From assembly GCA_946965045.2 (NCBI GenBank), contig OX337229.1, forward strand, positions 1,178,001 through 1,242,000: a DNA stretch of 64,000 nt, written 5' to 3'. This DNA comes from Epithemia pelagica (lineage: Eukaryota > Bacillariophyta > Bacillariophyceae > Surirellales > Surirellaceae). A program made the translations under genes and the position numbers. Numbering within the stretch: the first letter of the stretch is position 1; each line of letters starts with the position of its first letter. Of this stretch, positions 1-8,990 are shown one piece after another. The notes under the pieces are model-generated. The model saw nothing but the letters and a program-made list of their open reading frames with translations. It was not told the DNA's origin and made no database searches.

Positions 1-206
1 GTAGAAGTAGTGTAGTCTAATGTATATGGATTATTGTAAAAAGCGATCTTAGATCTTAGCATCGTATCGTGGCCTAAAAGTAGTGTAGTCGTATGCTTTA
101 CCTATTATTGTACAAGTACTCTCCTTTTGGTCTTGATGAGTCCACCTAAACAGCAGGGTCATTTTTTGCCCCCGTCGGCACCGCCAACCATCTCTCTCCT
201 GGAAGC

Positions 207-2021
207 ATGACAATGGCGAATAAAGGTCGACACAGCCGGTCCCCCCTCGTCTATCGTGGCAAGAATCACAACGGGCTGTCGCAACTGCCACCGGTCCGAA
301 CTGGGACGCCACGATGTCCTTCTCGAGTAGTTTCCGAACGGAAGGTTCGCCAATCATGCAGTCGTCTCTCCTTGCTCATTGTGACGGTGTTACTTGCCTT
401 CGTGGTTGTGACAGTGTCACGAATTTTCGTAGTTCACAGTCCTCCTGGCAATCCAGCACAGCCCCATTCACTCATAGATGGAGCCTCGAAGAAAAAGGAC
501 ATGATCCTGACTCCTGCAGCATATCCACCACCAGCGAATACCAAAAAGTCCTTGCCACCACCACCGAGACCCCTGCAACCGCCCACGCCCTTCGACTACG
601 ACGGTATTCCCGATCTCCGTCATAGTAGCAGCTCCTCCGCTGCAGACTCATTTGGCTCCAACCTTGTTGTTCGATCTCGTCGCAAGCAGTTTACGGCCGT
701 CCCCGAACAAGCCTTGCATCATGTCGTCGTGCCCGAAGGCAAGGCAGACTCAACGATTCGAAGAATTTTTCGTGAGCAATTAGGTTGGATCGAAGTGCAG
801 AAGAAAATCGCGGATAATTCTACTGCTGTAGCAGCTGTAGCAGATACTGCAACGATGTTTCAGGAATGGTACCATCAAGCACATATCTACTTTCGATTCC
901 GGAAAAAAGGCAAGGACAAACACTTGGGACGACTGCAGCCCTATCAACGTTATAGTCGAATTCCTTCCTACTCGAATCGATGGGAAAGTAAGGATCGATT
1001 TTTGAACGGATTCCGGGAGTATGCAAAAGAACAAAGCACTGTCACCGGCAGAAGTACGGAGGATATATTGTGGTTTCTCCCTCAAACGTATCGGTTGACT
1101 GAGGACGAGGCGGATCGGCAGGCCTTTGTCGATCGCTTGGCGAGTCCTGGTGGGATGGATCAACCATGGGTACTCAAGCAGGTCAACCTTAACAATGGAA
1201 GAGGCATCGAGATGCTCCCGCCTCATTCAGAGGCACTCGAAACTGCCGTCGATCGGGTGGTGGCCAACAGAGGTGCCACCTTTATCGTGCAGCAGTACAT
1301 TTGCAACGAAATGACCTGGTTCAAGGGGCAGAAGTTTGACCTACGAATGTACTGGCTGGTGGCCAGTGTCGATCCGCTGATTGTCTTGTTCGAAGACGGC
1401 TACGTTCGTGCTGGAGCAACTTCCTATGACGAGCAAAGTTGGAACTCGACGGGTCAGCATTTGACCAACCACAACTTTCGAGGGGAGGATCTCGATGTCA
1501 CTCACAGACACTTGTGGAAACGAGTGCAAGAGCATTACGATCAACACCGAGAACAATTCCAAAGTGACGAATATGGAAACATTATGGATCCTGTCCTCCA
1601 TGTTCGAAACCAAATGAAAGCAGCAATAGGGCAATTGGCGGAGGCATTCAAGCCCGACATGTACGAGCAAGCCATGGCAAGTGACTGCAAGGTAGAAAAT
1701 TTCTTTGCCTTTTACGGCTGCGATTTTATCTTGGATGCCGATTTGAATGTGTGGTTCATTGAGGCGCAAGCTTCTCCTGGAATCGGAGAGTCCAAGAAAT
1801 TCCGGACCGTTATGTGGGAACGCCTGTTCGTTCCCATGATTCGGACTGTGGAAGAGATTGCGCTGAAGCAACAGCGAGACGCAACGGCAAACATATTGCC
1901 ACTCGAGAATCTAGGTGGTTGGGAAGTGGTTTATGCGGGAGACACTGCGTTTGAGTACAAGGGATATAAAAGGCGGAAACAGCATGTTCGATCCTGTAAG
2001 ATGCCAACGGCTACGAAATGA
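207..2021 (+). CDS. Tubulin-tyrosine-ligase-like (TTL family) protein with N-terminal membrane anchor
   Basis: The 604-residue product starts at ATG 207; a second in-frame ATG lies two codons later. Residues about 54-76 form one hydrophobic segment after a basic stretch, so this looks like a type II membrane protein. A Pro/Ser-rich linker follows. The C-terminal half carries TTL-type ATP-grasp signatures: WVLKQVNLNNGRG near residue 320, QQYICNE near 364, KFDLRMYW near 375, and FIEAQASPG near 520, where the family usually has an E-x-N metal-binding motif. TTL enzymes ligate amino acids (Tyr, Glu or Gly) to tubulin or other proteins. A membrane anchor is unusual for a tubulin-modifying enzyme, so the acceptor may be a lumenal or secreted protein; that is inference. 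The N in the last motif is replaced by Q, so activity is not certain. No introns are needed. Confidence 0.8.
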   Translation: MTMANKGRHSRSPLVYRGKNHNGLSQLPPVRTGTPRCPSRVVSERKVRQSCSRLSLLIVTVLLAFVVVTVSRIFVVHSPPGNPAQPHSLIDGASKKKDMILTPAAYPPPANTKKSLPPPPRPLQPPTPFDYDGIPDLRHSSSSSAADSFGSNLVVRSRRKQFTAVPEQALHHVVVPEGKADSTIRRIFREQLGWIEVQKKIADNSTAVAAVADTATMFQEWYHQAHIYFRFRKKGKDKHLGRLQPYQRYSRIPSYSNRWESKDRFLNGFREYAKEQSTVTGRSTEDILWFLPQTYRLTEDEADRQAFVDRLASPGGMDQPWVLKQVNLNNGRGIEMLPPHSEALETAVDRVVANRGATFIVQQYICNEMTWFKGQKFDLRMYWLVASVDPLIVLFEDGYVRAGATSYDEQSWNSTGQHLTNHNFRGEDLDVTHRHLWKRVQEHYDQHREQFQSDEYGNIMDPVLHVRNQMKAAIGQLAEAFKPDMYEQAMASDCKVENFFAFYGCDFILDADLNVWFIEAQASPGIGESKKFRTVMWERLFVPMIRTVEEIALKQQRDATANILPLENLGGWEVVYAGDTAFEYKGYKRRKQHVRSCKMPTATK

Positions 2022-2214
2022 TCATAATGATGATAATTGTCATGGTTGTTCGTGTGGATACCAGTTCGTAAAAAGATTTCTCAGAAGGTATCATAACAGC
2101 GTCAACTGGATGTAGTAGCACATTCCTCGATGTTAACCATTGCAAACTAAGTGGTGTGTCGAGAACAAGTTTCGTTGCAACGAGATTCCTTATTGCTTAC
2201 TCCTTCTATTTTCA

Positions 2215-2379
2215 GTTGCGGGGTATGCGTTCGACGATTCGCTCAGAGTTGGCTACTATTGGATTGTAAGAAACCAGTGGTCTGAATATTGGGGCGTGTC
2301 CGGATACGGTTATGTTGCGATGGGTTATAACACATGCGGTATTTTAAATGACATGATGCAAGCAAATGCTGAGCACTAA
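2215..2379 (+). pseudogene. C-terminal fragment of a papain-family (C1A) cysteine protease
   Basis: The frame ending at TAA 2377-2379 reads YYWIVRNQWSEYWGVSGYGY and then NTCGILNDMMQANAEH. This matches the C-terminal lobe of C1A peptidases, including the active-site Asn in the K/R-N-x-W motif and the conserved CGI. A good 3' splice site (TATTTTCAG) lies immediately upstream at about 2208-2216. No ATG opens the frame, and I found no upstream exon with the catalytic Cys or His, so it is either a decayed remnant or the last exon of a gene whose other exons were lost. It sits between the TTL gene and the end of the glycosyltransferase gene. The family call is well supported; pseudogene status is inferred. 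Confidence 0.6.
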
Positions 2380-2515
2380 AGGATCATGTCTACAGGAGTC
2401 TTGTACCTGAATTCAGAAACTCAAATGGCCCAATCCAGGATTCTAAGCAAGACACCAACAGAGATGGATGCTACATGTATTTAACGCTCGCGTCCCTTTT
2501 TTGGACCAGCCATGA

Positions 2516-5500
2516 CTATGCTTCATAACTTGTGTCGAGCGTAATTCGCTCATTGGTCACAAGCTTGTTGGTGTAAACACCGGAGCTTCCCCAGACAAAA
2601 TTACCTTTGTTTGAACTACTGTAATGCGTCAACTCTTTCCTTTTGCGATGTTGTTGTCGTACTAGTTCAGCTGCTGTAGGGTTGCTTACTTCTCGAGCTT
2701 TCTTTTCGACACCACTCAAATCAGTTGATGCCACAATTGTGCTGCGTTCCGGATCTGATATTCTAAAACTTCCGATGTCGTACTTGTCAACGACCATTAT
2801 GAGTGCGTCTCCGTGATCTCTTTTCCCTCCGAACTCAAGGTCATCCAGTCCCATCCAACCAGTGTCAATTTTTTCCAACGAGGATTTACCAAGTGCCTCG
2901 TTGACAGCAACTCCCAGTCCACAAGGTCCCGAAAGAAGCAACAAGGTTTGAAGCCGAACCTTCCACATATCCAAGAAGAATCCATGATTTGGCAGTGGCA
3001 GGCGCTGCCCATGTCCATGTCTATCACCGCGACATAAATCACGCTCCATATCAAATACATCGGCACGATCCAGAATGAGATTAACCAGCCGTTCTACAGC
3101 ACGAACAATGAAGGGGTGTCCCGGCGAGGCCCCGATCAGGCCGTTCCAGAGGCAAAATGGTTCCCCGGCAAACTCTGCAACCACATCACGTGGTGCGAAA
3201 AAACTTAACGAAGGAGAAATGAATTGGTCAAGGTTTGTTTCCAGCAGAATATCCACATCAGCATAGATTCCACCTTCCCTCATGAGAATGAGATATCGAA
3301 AGAGATCAGCTTTGAAAGCTCCTGGTATGAGAGCATCAAAGGCATCGACGAACCGTGACGGAAAATGATCAAGGATATAGGCACGGGCTGTCTCATCTGT
3401 GTAGAGCTGATACTTCCAACCAGTGTTTTTCCAAGAGTTTTGCAATCTTGCGAGCTGGGGATAGCGATCAAGAGTGACATCTTCAAACCAAGTTTGGTGA
3501 ATGAGCTTGGGAATTGCTGTTCCTGATTGAAAGTCAGGGCCATGTCCACCTACTTGCACTTGTATATGGACTGGTTTCTTTTCGGGAATGTCTGGTCCAT
3601 TGCAGACCAATTCAGAATATCCAGCTGGGCAAAATCGAGTACAACGTTCCATGCGACCATATTGAGGGATTTTAATGCAACGCATACAAAACCAGCCTGG
3701 TTCTAACCGTTGTTCTTTCAGCTGAGACTCCAGTGTTACCTTTTCAGTTCGGTGAGCTGGCACGTTTGACGATTCCTCCGACAGTTTCACTGTGATTGCA
3801 GAAGATGGAGAGGGCCTTTCGCCGCTCCCTGCAACACGAAGAATATTGATTTCTGCCGTGATTGATTGCGAAGCATGGTTCCAATTCAGCGCAGTGACAG
3901 GTTCCGTCTCATAACTGCACGAGAAGGCTCTGGTCTGTCGGTCGCCGTGGGTCGTTCGCTGCCGAGCAAGAGTCGCTCTCGTCCAGCCAGACTCACCCGC
4001 ATGACCTGGAAGGAACCAATCCGCCAACAGTGGGTCGTACCGTACAAAACCGCTCGCATCCGCGTCCAAGGTATCCAAGTGTTTGGCCCGCATCATGCTC
4101 TCCCATTGCTTTAACATGCATAACAGAGCCGGGTGTCGCGGAGTAGCAGCCAATAACTGAATATGCTGGGTGTCGTCTACAATGGCCACTGCGGCTGGTC
4201 TTCCTCCTAGAGTTTGACTGAGTATCGGAGCATGTTCCTTCCAAAGTAAATCTTGCAATAACTGTGCATCAGATCGACCAGAATCTCCAACAAACACTCC
4301 TCCAAAGTAGTAGATGGAACACACAGCCCATAAGTTTATTCTATCCACATCGTTGTAGACCGAGCTGTCGAAGAGAGGAGAAAGTCCAGGTCTCGTGTCT
4401 TTGATCACTTGTCGCATTTCAAGCTCATCAAACAGGAGTTGTTGGTATCGTTTCGATTTTCCTGGCCGAGGGGCTTGCCATCCAAACTTTTCATCGGGAA
4501 CGAAAATGACGGACGGAATTGTACATGAAGTGGTGTTGTGGATTTCTAGTTTGCCAACCTGTTCTCGAACGGTATCTTTCAAGGACACCGTCGAATTAGG
4601 TGACGAGACTCTTGGAGGATGATTTTTCACGCAGGCACGAAACGACGCATTGGCGTGTTGTTCTAGGTGGGAGAGTCTGTGAGCGCGTTCTTCTCGACGC
4701 ACCAAGAGTTCTCGGATCGCGGCTTGTGAATCGAGTTTGAGGACACTAAAGGAGGATCGATCGGTCGGCACTCCAGGTGGCAATACAATGCCCAGCGAGT
4801 CCAACAAGTGTTGCTGTTTCGCCTGAACTTGATCGAAACGTTGCAAATAGCCCCATTTTTCAATCCGTTGTCCAAATTGCCCACCGTGATTATTGTGTTT
4901 TCCAAAATAATCGTAGCGCCACTTCCATATTCGACTGGGTCGTAGAATAAATGGAATGGCAAACAAGATGCAGTATACAAGGCGGCGATTCTTCTGGCAC
5001 CATATCCAGGCTCGTTTCCAGTTGTTGGGATCGGCGCAGTAACTCAAACAGATCCAGAATCGTTTTTGACAGTTCGATACGGAAATATTCGAAACTAACG
5101 ACTGACGGTGATGGGACGTGGACCCGGCTCGTCGTTGTTTGGAGGGGTGGTTGTTGGATGCATCAGTCGCCAAGAATGAAAGAGATCCAACGGCGGATGG
5201 AGCTTCTTCATCCGAGGATGTCGCTGTTATCGATGGGGAGGATGCAGCGGTAGCCGACGACGACGATGCATGATGATGATGCGTTCTCTGTCGAATACGA
5301 TGGCGTCGATCGAGTGTGCTGCCAGTGGACCACTCTTCTTGGCTTGAATTGTTCTTGCTGCTGCCTATGGTGATGTCATTGCTGTTCGTCATTGAGCTGG
5401 TGGTGCTGTTTCGAATCGACTCTCTAGATGAGCGATGTGGTCGGCGATACGTTGCCAAGGATTCCACAGATGGTCCTTCATCATCTGTTTTGGTATTGTC

Positions 5501-5554
5501 CTTGCTATTGCTCCGATGAATACCAATGGATCGACCCCATATGTGCATGGGCAT
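2516..5554 (-). CDS. GT32-type (OCH1-like, DXD) glycosyltransferase, type II membrane protein
   Basis: The open frame reaches 5602, but that codon is TTG; the first ATG is at 5554 (about 1012 residues). A long Ser/His-rich cytosolic tail precedes one membrane segment near residues 191-207 (LVYCILFAIPFIL), typical of Golgi type II enzymes. The C-terminal domain begins IPKLIHQTW and contains FKADLFRYLILMREGGIYAD followed by VDIL. That is the GT32 'sugar-binding DXD' core, near residue 764. A second, weaker copy of this core lies upstream near residue 417: DRINLWAVCSIYYFGGVFVG then DSG, so the DXD acid pair has become GDSG. The protein therefore looks like a tandem of one degenerate and one active GT domain. 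The likely role is transfer of a sugar nucleotide onto glycoprotein or glycolipid in the Golgi; the sugar cannot be told. A short 5' exon is possible. Confidence 0.75.
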   Translation of the reverse strand: MPMHIWGRSIGIHRSNSKDNTKTDDEGPSVESLATYRRPHRSSRESIRNSTTSSMTNSNDITIGSSKNNSSQEEWSTGSTLDRRHRIRQRTHHHHASSSSATAASSPSITATSSDEEAPSAVGSLSFLATDASNNHPSKQRRAGSTSHHRQSLVSNISVSNCQKRFWICLSYCADPNNWKRAWIWCQKNRRLVYCILFAIPFILRPSRIWKWRYDYFGKHNNHGGQFGQRIEKWGYLQRFDQVQAKQQHLLDSLGIVLPPGVPTDRSSFSVLKLDSQAAIRELLVRREERAHRLSHLEQHANASFRACVKNHPPRVSSPNSTVSLKDTVREQVGKLEIHNTTSCTIPSVIFVPDEKFGWQAPRPGKSKRYQQLLFDELEMRQVIKDTRPGLSPLFDSSVYNDVDRINLWAVCSIYYFGGVFVGDSGRSDAQLLQDLLWKEHAPILSQTLGGRPAAVAIVDDTQHIQLLAATPRHPALLCMLKQWESMMRAKHLDTLDADASGFVRYDPLLADWFLPGHAGESGWTRATLARQRTTHGDRQTRAFSCSYETEPVTALNWNHASQSITAEINILRVAGSGERPSPSSAITVKLSEESSNVPAHRTEKVTLESQLKEQRLEPGWFCMRCIKIPQYGRMERCTRFCPAGYSELVCNGPDIPEKKPVHIQVQVGGHGPDFQSGTAIPKLIHQTWFEDVTLDRYPQLARLQNSWKNTGWKYQLYTDETARAYILDHFPSRFVDAFDALIPGAFKADLFRYLILMREGGIYADVDILLETNLDQFISPSLSFFAPRDVVAEFAGEPFCLWNGLIGASPGHPFIVRAVERLVNLILDRADVFDMERDLCRGDRHGHGQRLPLPNHGFFLDMWKVRLQTLLLLSGPCGLGVAVNEALGKSSLEKIDTGWMGLDDLEFGGKRDHGDALIMVVDKYDIGSFRISDPERSTIVASTDLSGVEKKAREVSNPTAAELVRQQHRKRKELTHYSSSNKGNFVWGSSGVYTNKLVTNERITLDTSYEA

Positions 5555-5906
5555 GGCCACCTTCGTTAAAATGGGTCTCAAATGCGGCAATGTCCAAATC
5601 AAACTTCCACTTTCTGGTTTCTCCGTCGGAGCTTACGAACAATGACGGTGAAGCGGTGAGTACAAAAGAAGCAACGAGTGGGATAGCGATGATGAAAGCA
5701 TCGTTGTCCTAGAGCGGTAGAAGCGAGAAGGACACAAAAAATCACTCTCCAGTAGTCCAACACATATTTGTTCAGTAAAAATGGTTGAATTTTCGATGAT
5801 GGGACGGCTAGGATTTTCCCGGAAATTTGATCTACCTGGTCTATGATTCTAAGTACGCTTGTTGAAGGGGTGCTCATTTTTCTTGTTTGGCACATCATCA
5901 ACGGAC

Positions 5907-7064
5907 ATGAAGAAGAAGTGTTGCGTCGCCACATCCATGCACCACAACTCTGGATTGATCCTTCTTCTCCTGACTGTATTAGCGTTCAGTTCTCTGCACG
6001 AGCCAACTTGCATGTTCGGACGAGGGACATGGTTCGCAGCTGGATTCAATACAGGGCTCCTCACAAGAAGGGTGCATCCACGAGACCCGGCTTTCTGTCA
6101 AACAACTAGAACCGCAACTAGACACTTTGGAACAAAGCGATTCCAAACGCAAAAGCTTCATATAACCGCCACCGCCATGTCCTCATCGGTCTTGGAATTG
6201 GAGCAAAAATTTGTCATTTCTCCCAATGCAACGAACGAACGGTTGCATGCATTGGGCTTTCATCCTACCAAAGATCGTCACATGGTTGATTGGTATTTTG
6301 ATTTTCAGTCCTTGTCCTATCCACTTGTCCGACGGGATACATGGCTGAGATACCGACATGCACTCGACATGGATGACGACGGTGGCGACGACAATCATAA
6401 GAACAGGATGCAACAGGGACAATGGGAACTAAAGCGTGGACCGCAAGACCAGGGAGGCGATTCCGTCAATGCTGTCAACGACACGACAGTGTATGAGGAA
6501 ATTGCGGGTAACAATGCCCTGGAGATTGTTCGCAACATGTTCCATTCGTGGGAGGACAAGGACCCTTCCGAATCTCCGACACGGGAAGAGTATACGGCTC
6601 GGCTTGTTCGAGAATTTACATCTGCCGTTCCACTACCAGAAGATACTCTGCCTGGATTAATTCCGTTTGCTCGTATTGTGACGCATCGATCGAGTTGGAA
6701 AGTCGAGGAGAGCAATAACGACGAAGCATTCTCCAAATATGCGGGCGTCTCGGTGGATTTGGACCAAACCGATTTTGGATACAATGTCGGAGAAGTTGAA
6801 GTCGTGGTTCCTACGTCCTCCAACGACGACGACAACAGCAAGGATGCGAGTAGTAGTGCTGTTCGTGACGCCAAACGGTTGATTCAAGAGCTCATTGATC
6901 TCCTATCTAGTGCTCCGGCCCCAGGGTCAGCTGGAGAAGCATCCAGTAGCATGGACCAAACAGAAGCAAAAGCAGTTGTTGCCAAGGGAAAGCTGGAATA
7001 CTTTCTGCAAACGCAAAGACCAGAGGTGTATTCGATCCTAGAAGAAGTGGGCCTAGCGCGTTAA
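5907..7064 (+). CDS. CYTH-domain phosphatase, thiamine-triphosphatase-like
   Basis: The frame is open from ATG 5859. ATG 5907 (MKKKCCVATS, then hydrophobic SGLILLLLTVLAFSS) gives a better signal peptide and is preferred here. A further in-frame ATG at 6177 (MSSSVLELEQKF) would start exactly at the catalytic domain and could give a cytosolic form. The domain shows CYTH hallmarks: ELEQKF (E-x-E-x-K), DWYFDF, DTWLRYR, WELKRGP, YEEI, and VDLDQTDFGYNVGEVEVVV. These residues line the triphosphate tunnel. The FGYxVGE-E strand is typical of thiamine triphosphatases (thiamine triphosphate to diphosphate plus phosphate), though other CYTH members cleave inorganic triphosphate. The N-terminus suggests ER passage and possibly plastid import. 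It is divergent from the GT32 gene. Confidence 0.75.
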   Translation: MKKKCCVATSMHHNSGLILLLLTVLAFSSLHEPTCMFGRGTWFAAGFNTGLLTRRVHPRDPAFCQTTRTATRHFGTKRFQTQKLHITATAMSSSVLELEQKFVISPNATNERLHALGFHPTKDRHMVDWYFDFQSLSYPLVRRDTWLRYRHALDMDDDGGDDNHKNRMQQGQWELKRGPQDQGGDSVNAVNDTTVYEEIAGNNALEIVRNMFHSWEDKDPSESPTREEYTARLVREFTSAVPLPEDTLPGLIPFARIVTHRSSWKVEESNNDEAFSKYAGVSVDLDQTDFGYNVGEVEVVVPTSSNDDDNSKDASSSAVRDAKRLIQELIDLLSSAPAPGSAGEASSSMDQTEAKAVVAKGKLEYFLQTQRPEVYSILEEVGLAR

Positions 7065-7266
7065 TTGGTCGACTCTTCACCATACTCTAGAGCAAAATCC
7101 TCAACTAGAGGAATACGCTACTGCGACTATGCGAAAATGTCGTCGTTTTTGGCTGCTTCCGAGTGATTCATTTACCGAAGGACGGCCAGACGTGCAATCC
7201 TCCTGGCCAACGAAATGGCACATCCATCCAACATCCAAGTCTCCCTGCGGTGTTTTCTTTTGAAAA

Positions 7267-8730
7267 ATGGCCCTGTGTGCCGTCAAGTGCTCGGATCAGC
7301 CTTTGGACATTTCATTCCATCCACAAAGACCCCATATTGTCGCGGCAGGTCTTGTTGATGGAACCGTCGAAGTTCATGACTTTGAAGAAATATTGGATGA
7401 TTCACCGACACCCAAGCTTGGTGATGCTGACGATGATGACGATGAAATCGACACCATTCTTTCGAGTTCACCCGTTCATACAAGATTAATATTGTCCAAA
7501 TCCTCCGAGTCTGGCATGAGAAAAGCAGTATGTCGGGCCGTTCAATTTTCCTCGAATGGCAGCGTCTTGTACACGGGAGGGAGCGACGGTGATTTAGTCG
7601 GTCTCGACGCGTCGCGGATTTCAACCTTTGACATGTCGTCCAATCTCAAAAATGTTACCAAATGGAGGTGTTCCAATGCGACATATGGAAAATCAGGTAT
7701 ACAGGTGATTCATGAATTTCAGCAACCACCAGACGATTCCAGTGACAACAACATCAACAACAACACTGTCGTGAGGGAACCCGAGGAACCCCTTCGTACC
7801 AACGATAACCACACACTGATTGCGACGGGAGATGAAGTCGGAGGTGTTCGACTGTGGGATGCTCGTCTCCTAAGTCAGCAACCACAACAGGAACAGTCGA
7901 CAGGTAAGCCTTCCTTGAAACGGCCTGCTGGTTGTATTCATTCCTGGAAGGTTCATGAAGACTATATTTCGGGTTTGGCCAATTCTACCGATGGCTACAC
8001 TTTGGTAGCGTCATCAGCAGACTGTACCATTAGTGCCTATGACTTGCGCATGGCCGGTCAACACAATCAACCGATTGAGAAGGTTGTTCGGAGATCCGAT
8101 GACCAAGAAGATGAGTTGCTTTCGATTCAGCTCATGAAAAATGGTCGCAAAGTTGTGTGTGGTTCTGGTGAAGGGATTCTGTCCATTTTTAGCTGGGGAA
8201 CATGGGGCGATGTGAGTGATCGGTTCCCCGGACATCCTGCGAGTGTGGATGCGCTCTTACCTGTGGACCAAGACACCTTGCTGACAGGTTCCTCCGATGG
8301 TTTGATCCGAGTTGTCCAAATTCATCCAAACAAACTGCTTGGAGTCATGGGGGATCATGAAGGCTTTCCCATTGAGAGACTAAAGTTCAACAGTAACAGA
8401 AACTTTGTTGGCTCCACAACACACGATCAAACAATACGAATTTGGGACGCACGAATTTTACAAGACAGCTACGAACATGATATGGATCACGAAATGTCGG
8501 AAGAGCCGCAAGTGGCAATCCCACAATTCTCAAGGGCAACCAAAGATGATGGTGAAGATAGCGATGACGACTGGGACGATATGGATGAAGATTTGGAGGA
8601 AGGAAATGACGTCGAGAAGGAAAGCGACGAGGACAGTGACAGTGATGCCGAGTTGACGGTCAAGACAAAGAATGATGAACGAAAGAGCCGGTTCAAGACA
8701 GAACAAGAAGATTTTTTCAAGGATCTGTGA
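7267..8730 (+). CDS. WDR55: WD40-repeat protein of the WDR55/Jip5 type
   Basis: A 487-residue single-exon protein from ATG 7267. It opens with the WDR55-like start (LDISFHPQRPHIVAAGLVDG followed by TVEVHDFE). Several WD-type blades follow, including VLYTGGSDGDLVGLD, VRLWDARLL, HEDYISGLANSTDGYTLVAS, TLLTGSSDGLIRVVQIHPNK and TIRIWDARILQD. The C-terminal tail is very acidic and ends KTEQEDFFKDL, like the family's FF-x-DL end. WDR55/Jip5 proteins are nucleolar and act in rRNA processing and large-subunit biogenesis. The length matches the family once an Asn/Asp-rich insertion at about residues 155-180 is allowed for. Confidence 0.78.
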   Translation: MALCAVKCSDQPLDISFHPQRPHIVAAGLVDGTVEVHDFEEILDDSPTPKLGDADDDDDEIDTILSSSPVHTRLILSKSSESGMRKAVCRAVQFSSNGSVLYTGGSDGDLVGLDASRISTFDMSSNLKNVTKWRCSNATYGKSGIQVIHEFQQPPDDSSDNNINNNTVVREPEEPLRTNDNHTLIATGDEVGGVRLWDARLLSQQPQQEQSTGKPSLKRPAGCIHSWKVHEDYISGLANSTDGYTLVASSADCTISAYDLRMAGQHNQPIEKVVRRSDDQEDELLSIQLMKNGRKVVCGSGEGILSIFSWGTWGDVSDRFPGHPASVDALLPVDQDTLLTGSSDGLIRVVQIHPNKLLGVMGDHEGFPIERLKFNSNRNFVGSTTHDQTIRIWDARILQDSYEHDMDHEMSEEPQVAIPQFSRATKDDGEDSDDDWDDMDEDLEEGNDVEKESDEDSDSDAELTVKTKNDERKSRFKTEQEDFFKDL

Positions 8731-8990
8731 AGCCGTCCTCTTCAGAATTTTCTGTTTTCGAATTTCGCTCACAAAACCTCTGCACGCGGTGTTGCTACAA
8801 CGCAAGCTCGTTTCGTCATGGTGCGCTGAGTGGCCTCCGAGAGGGATCGGAAGGCTGTTCTGATAAGCAAGTGTGATTTGTCAACGACCGAGTCCGACGA
8901 ACAAGAATGACACTGCCGATGCTCTCGTCCCCCAAGAACGGATATTTTGAAAACGGTTAAAGAGTTATTCAAAATTGTTGGTCCTATTGG

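Noticed and set aside
2022-2115. A CHGC-like segment resembling the middle of a C1 protease
   Set aside because: The similarity is a few residues only and no splice phase joins it to the 2217 exon, so it was not added to the relic.
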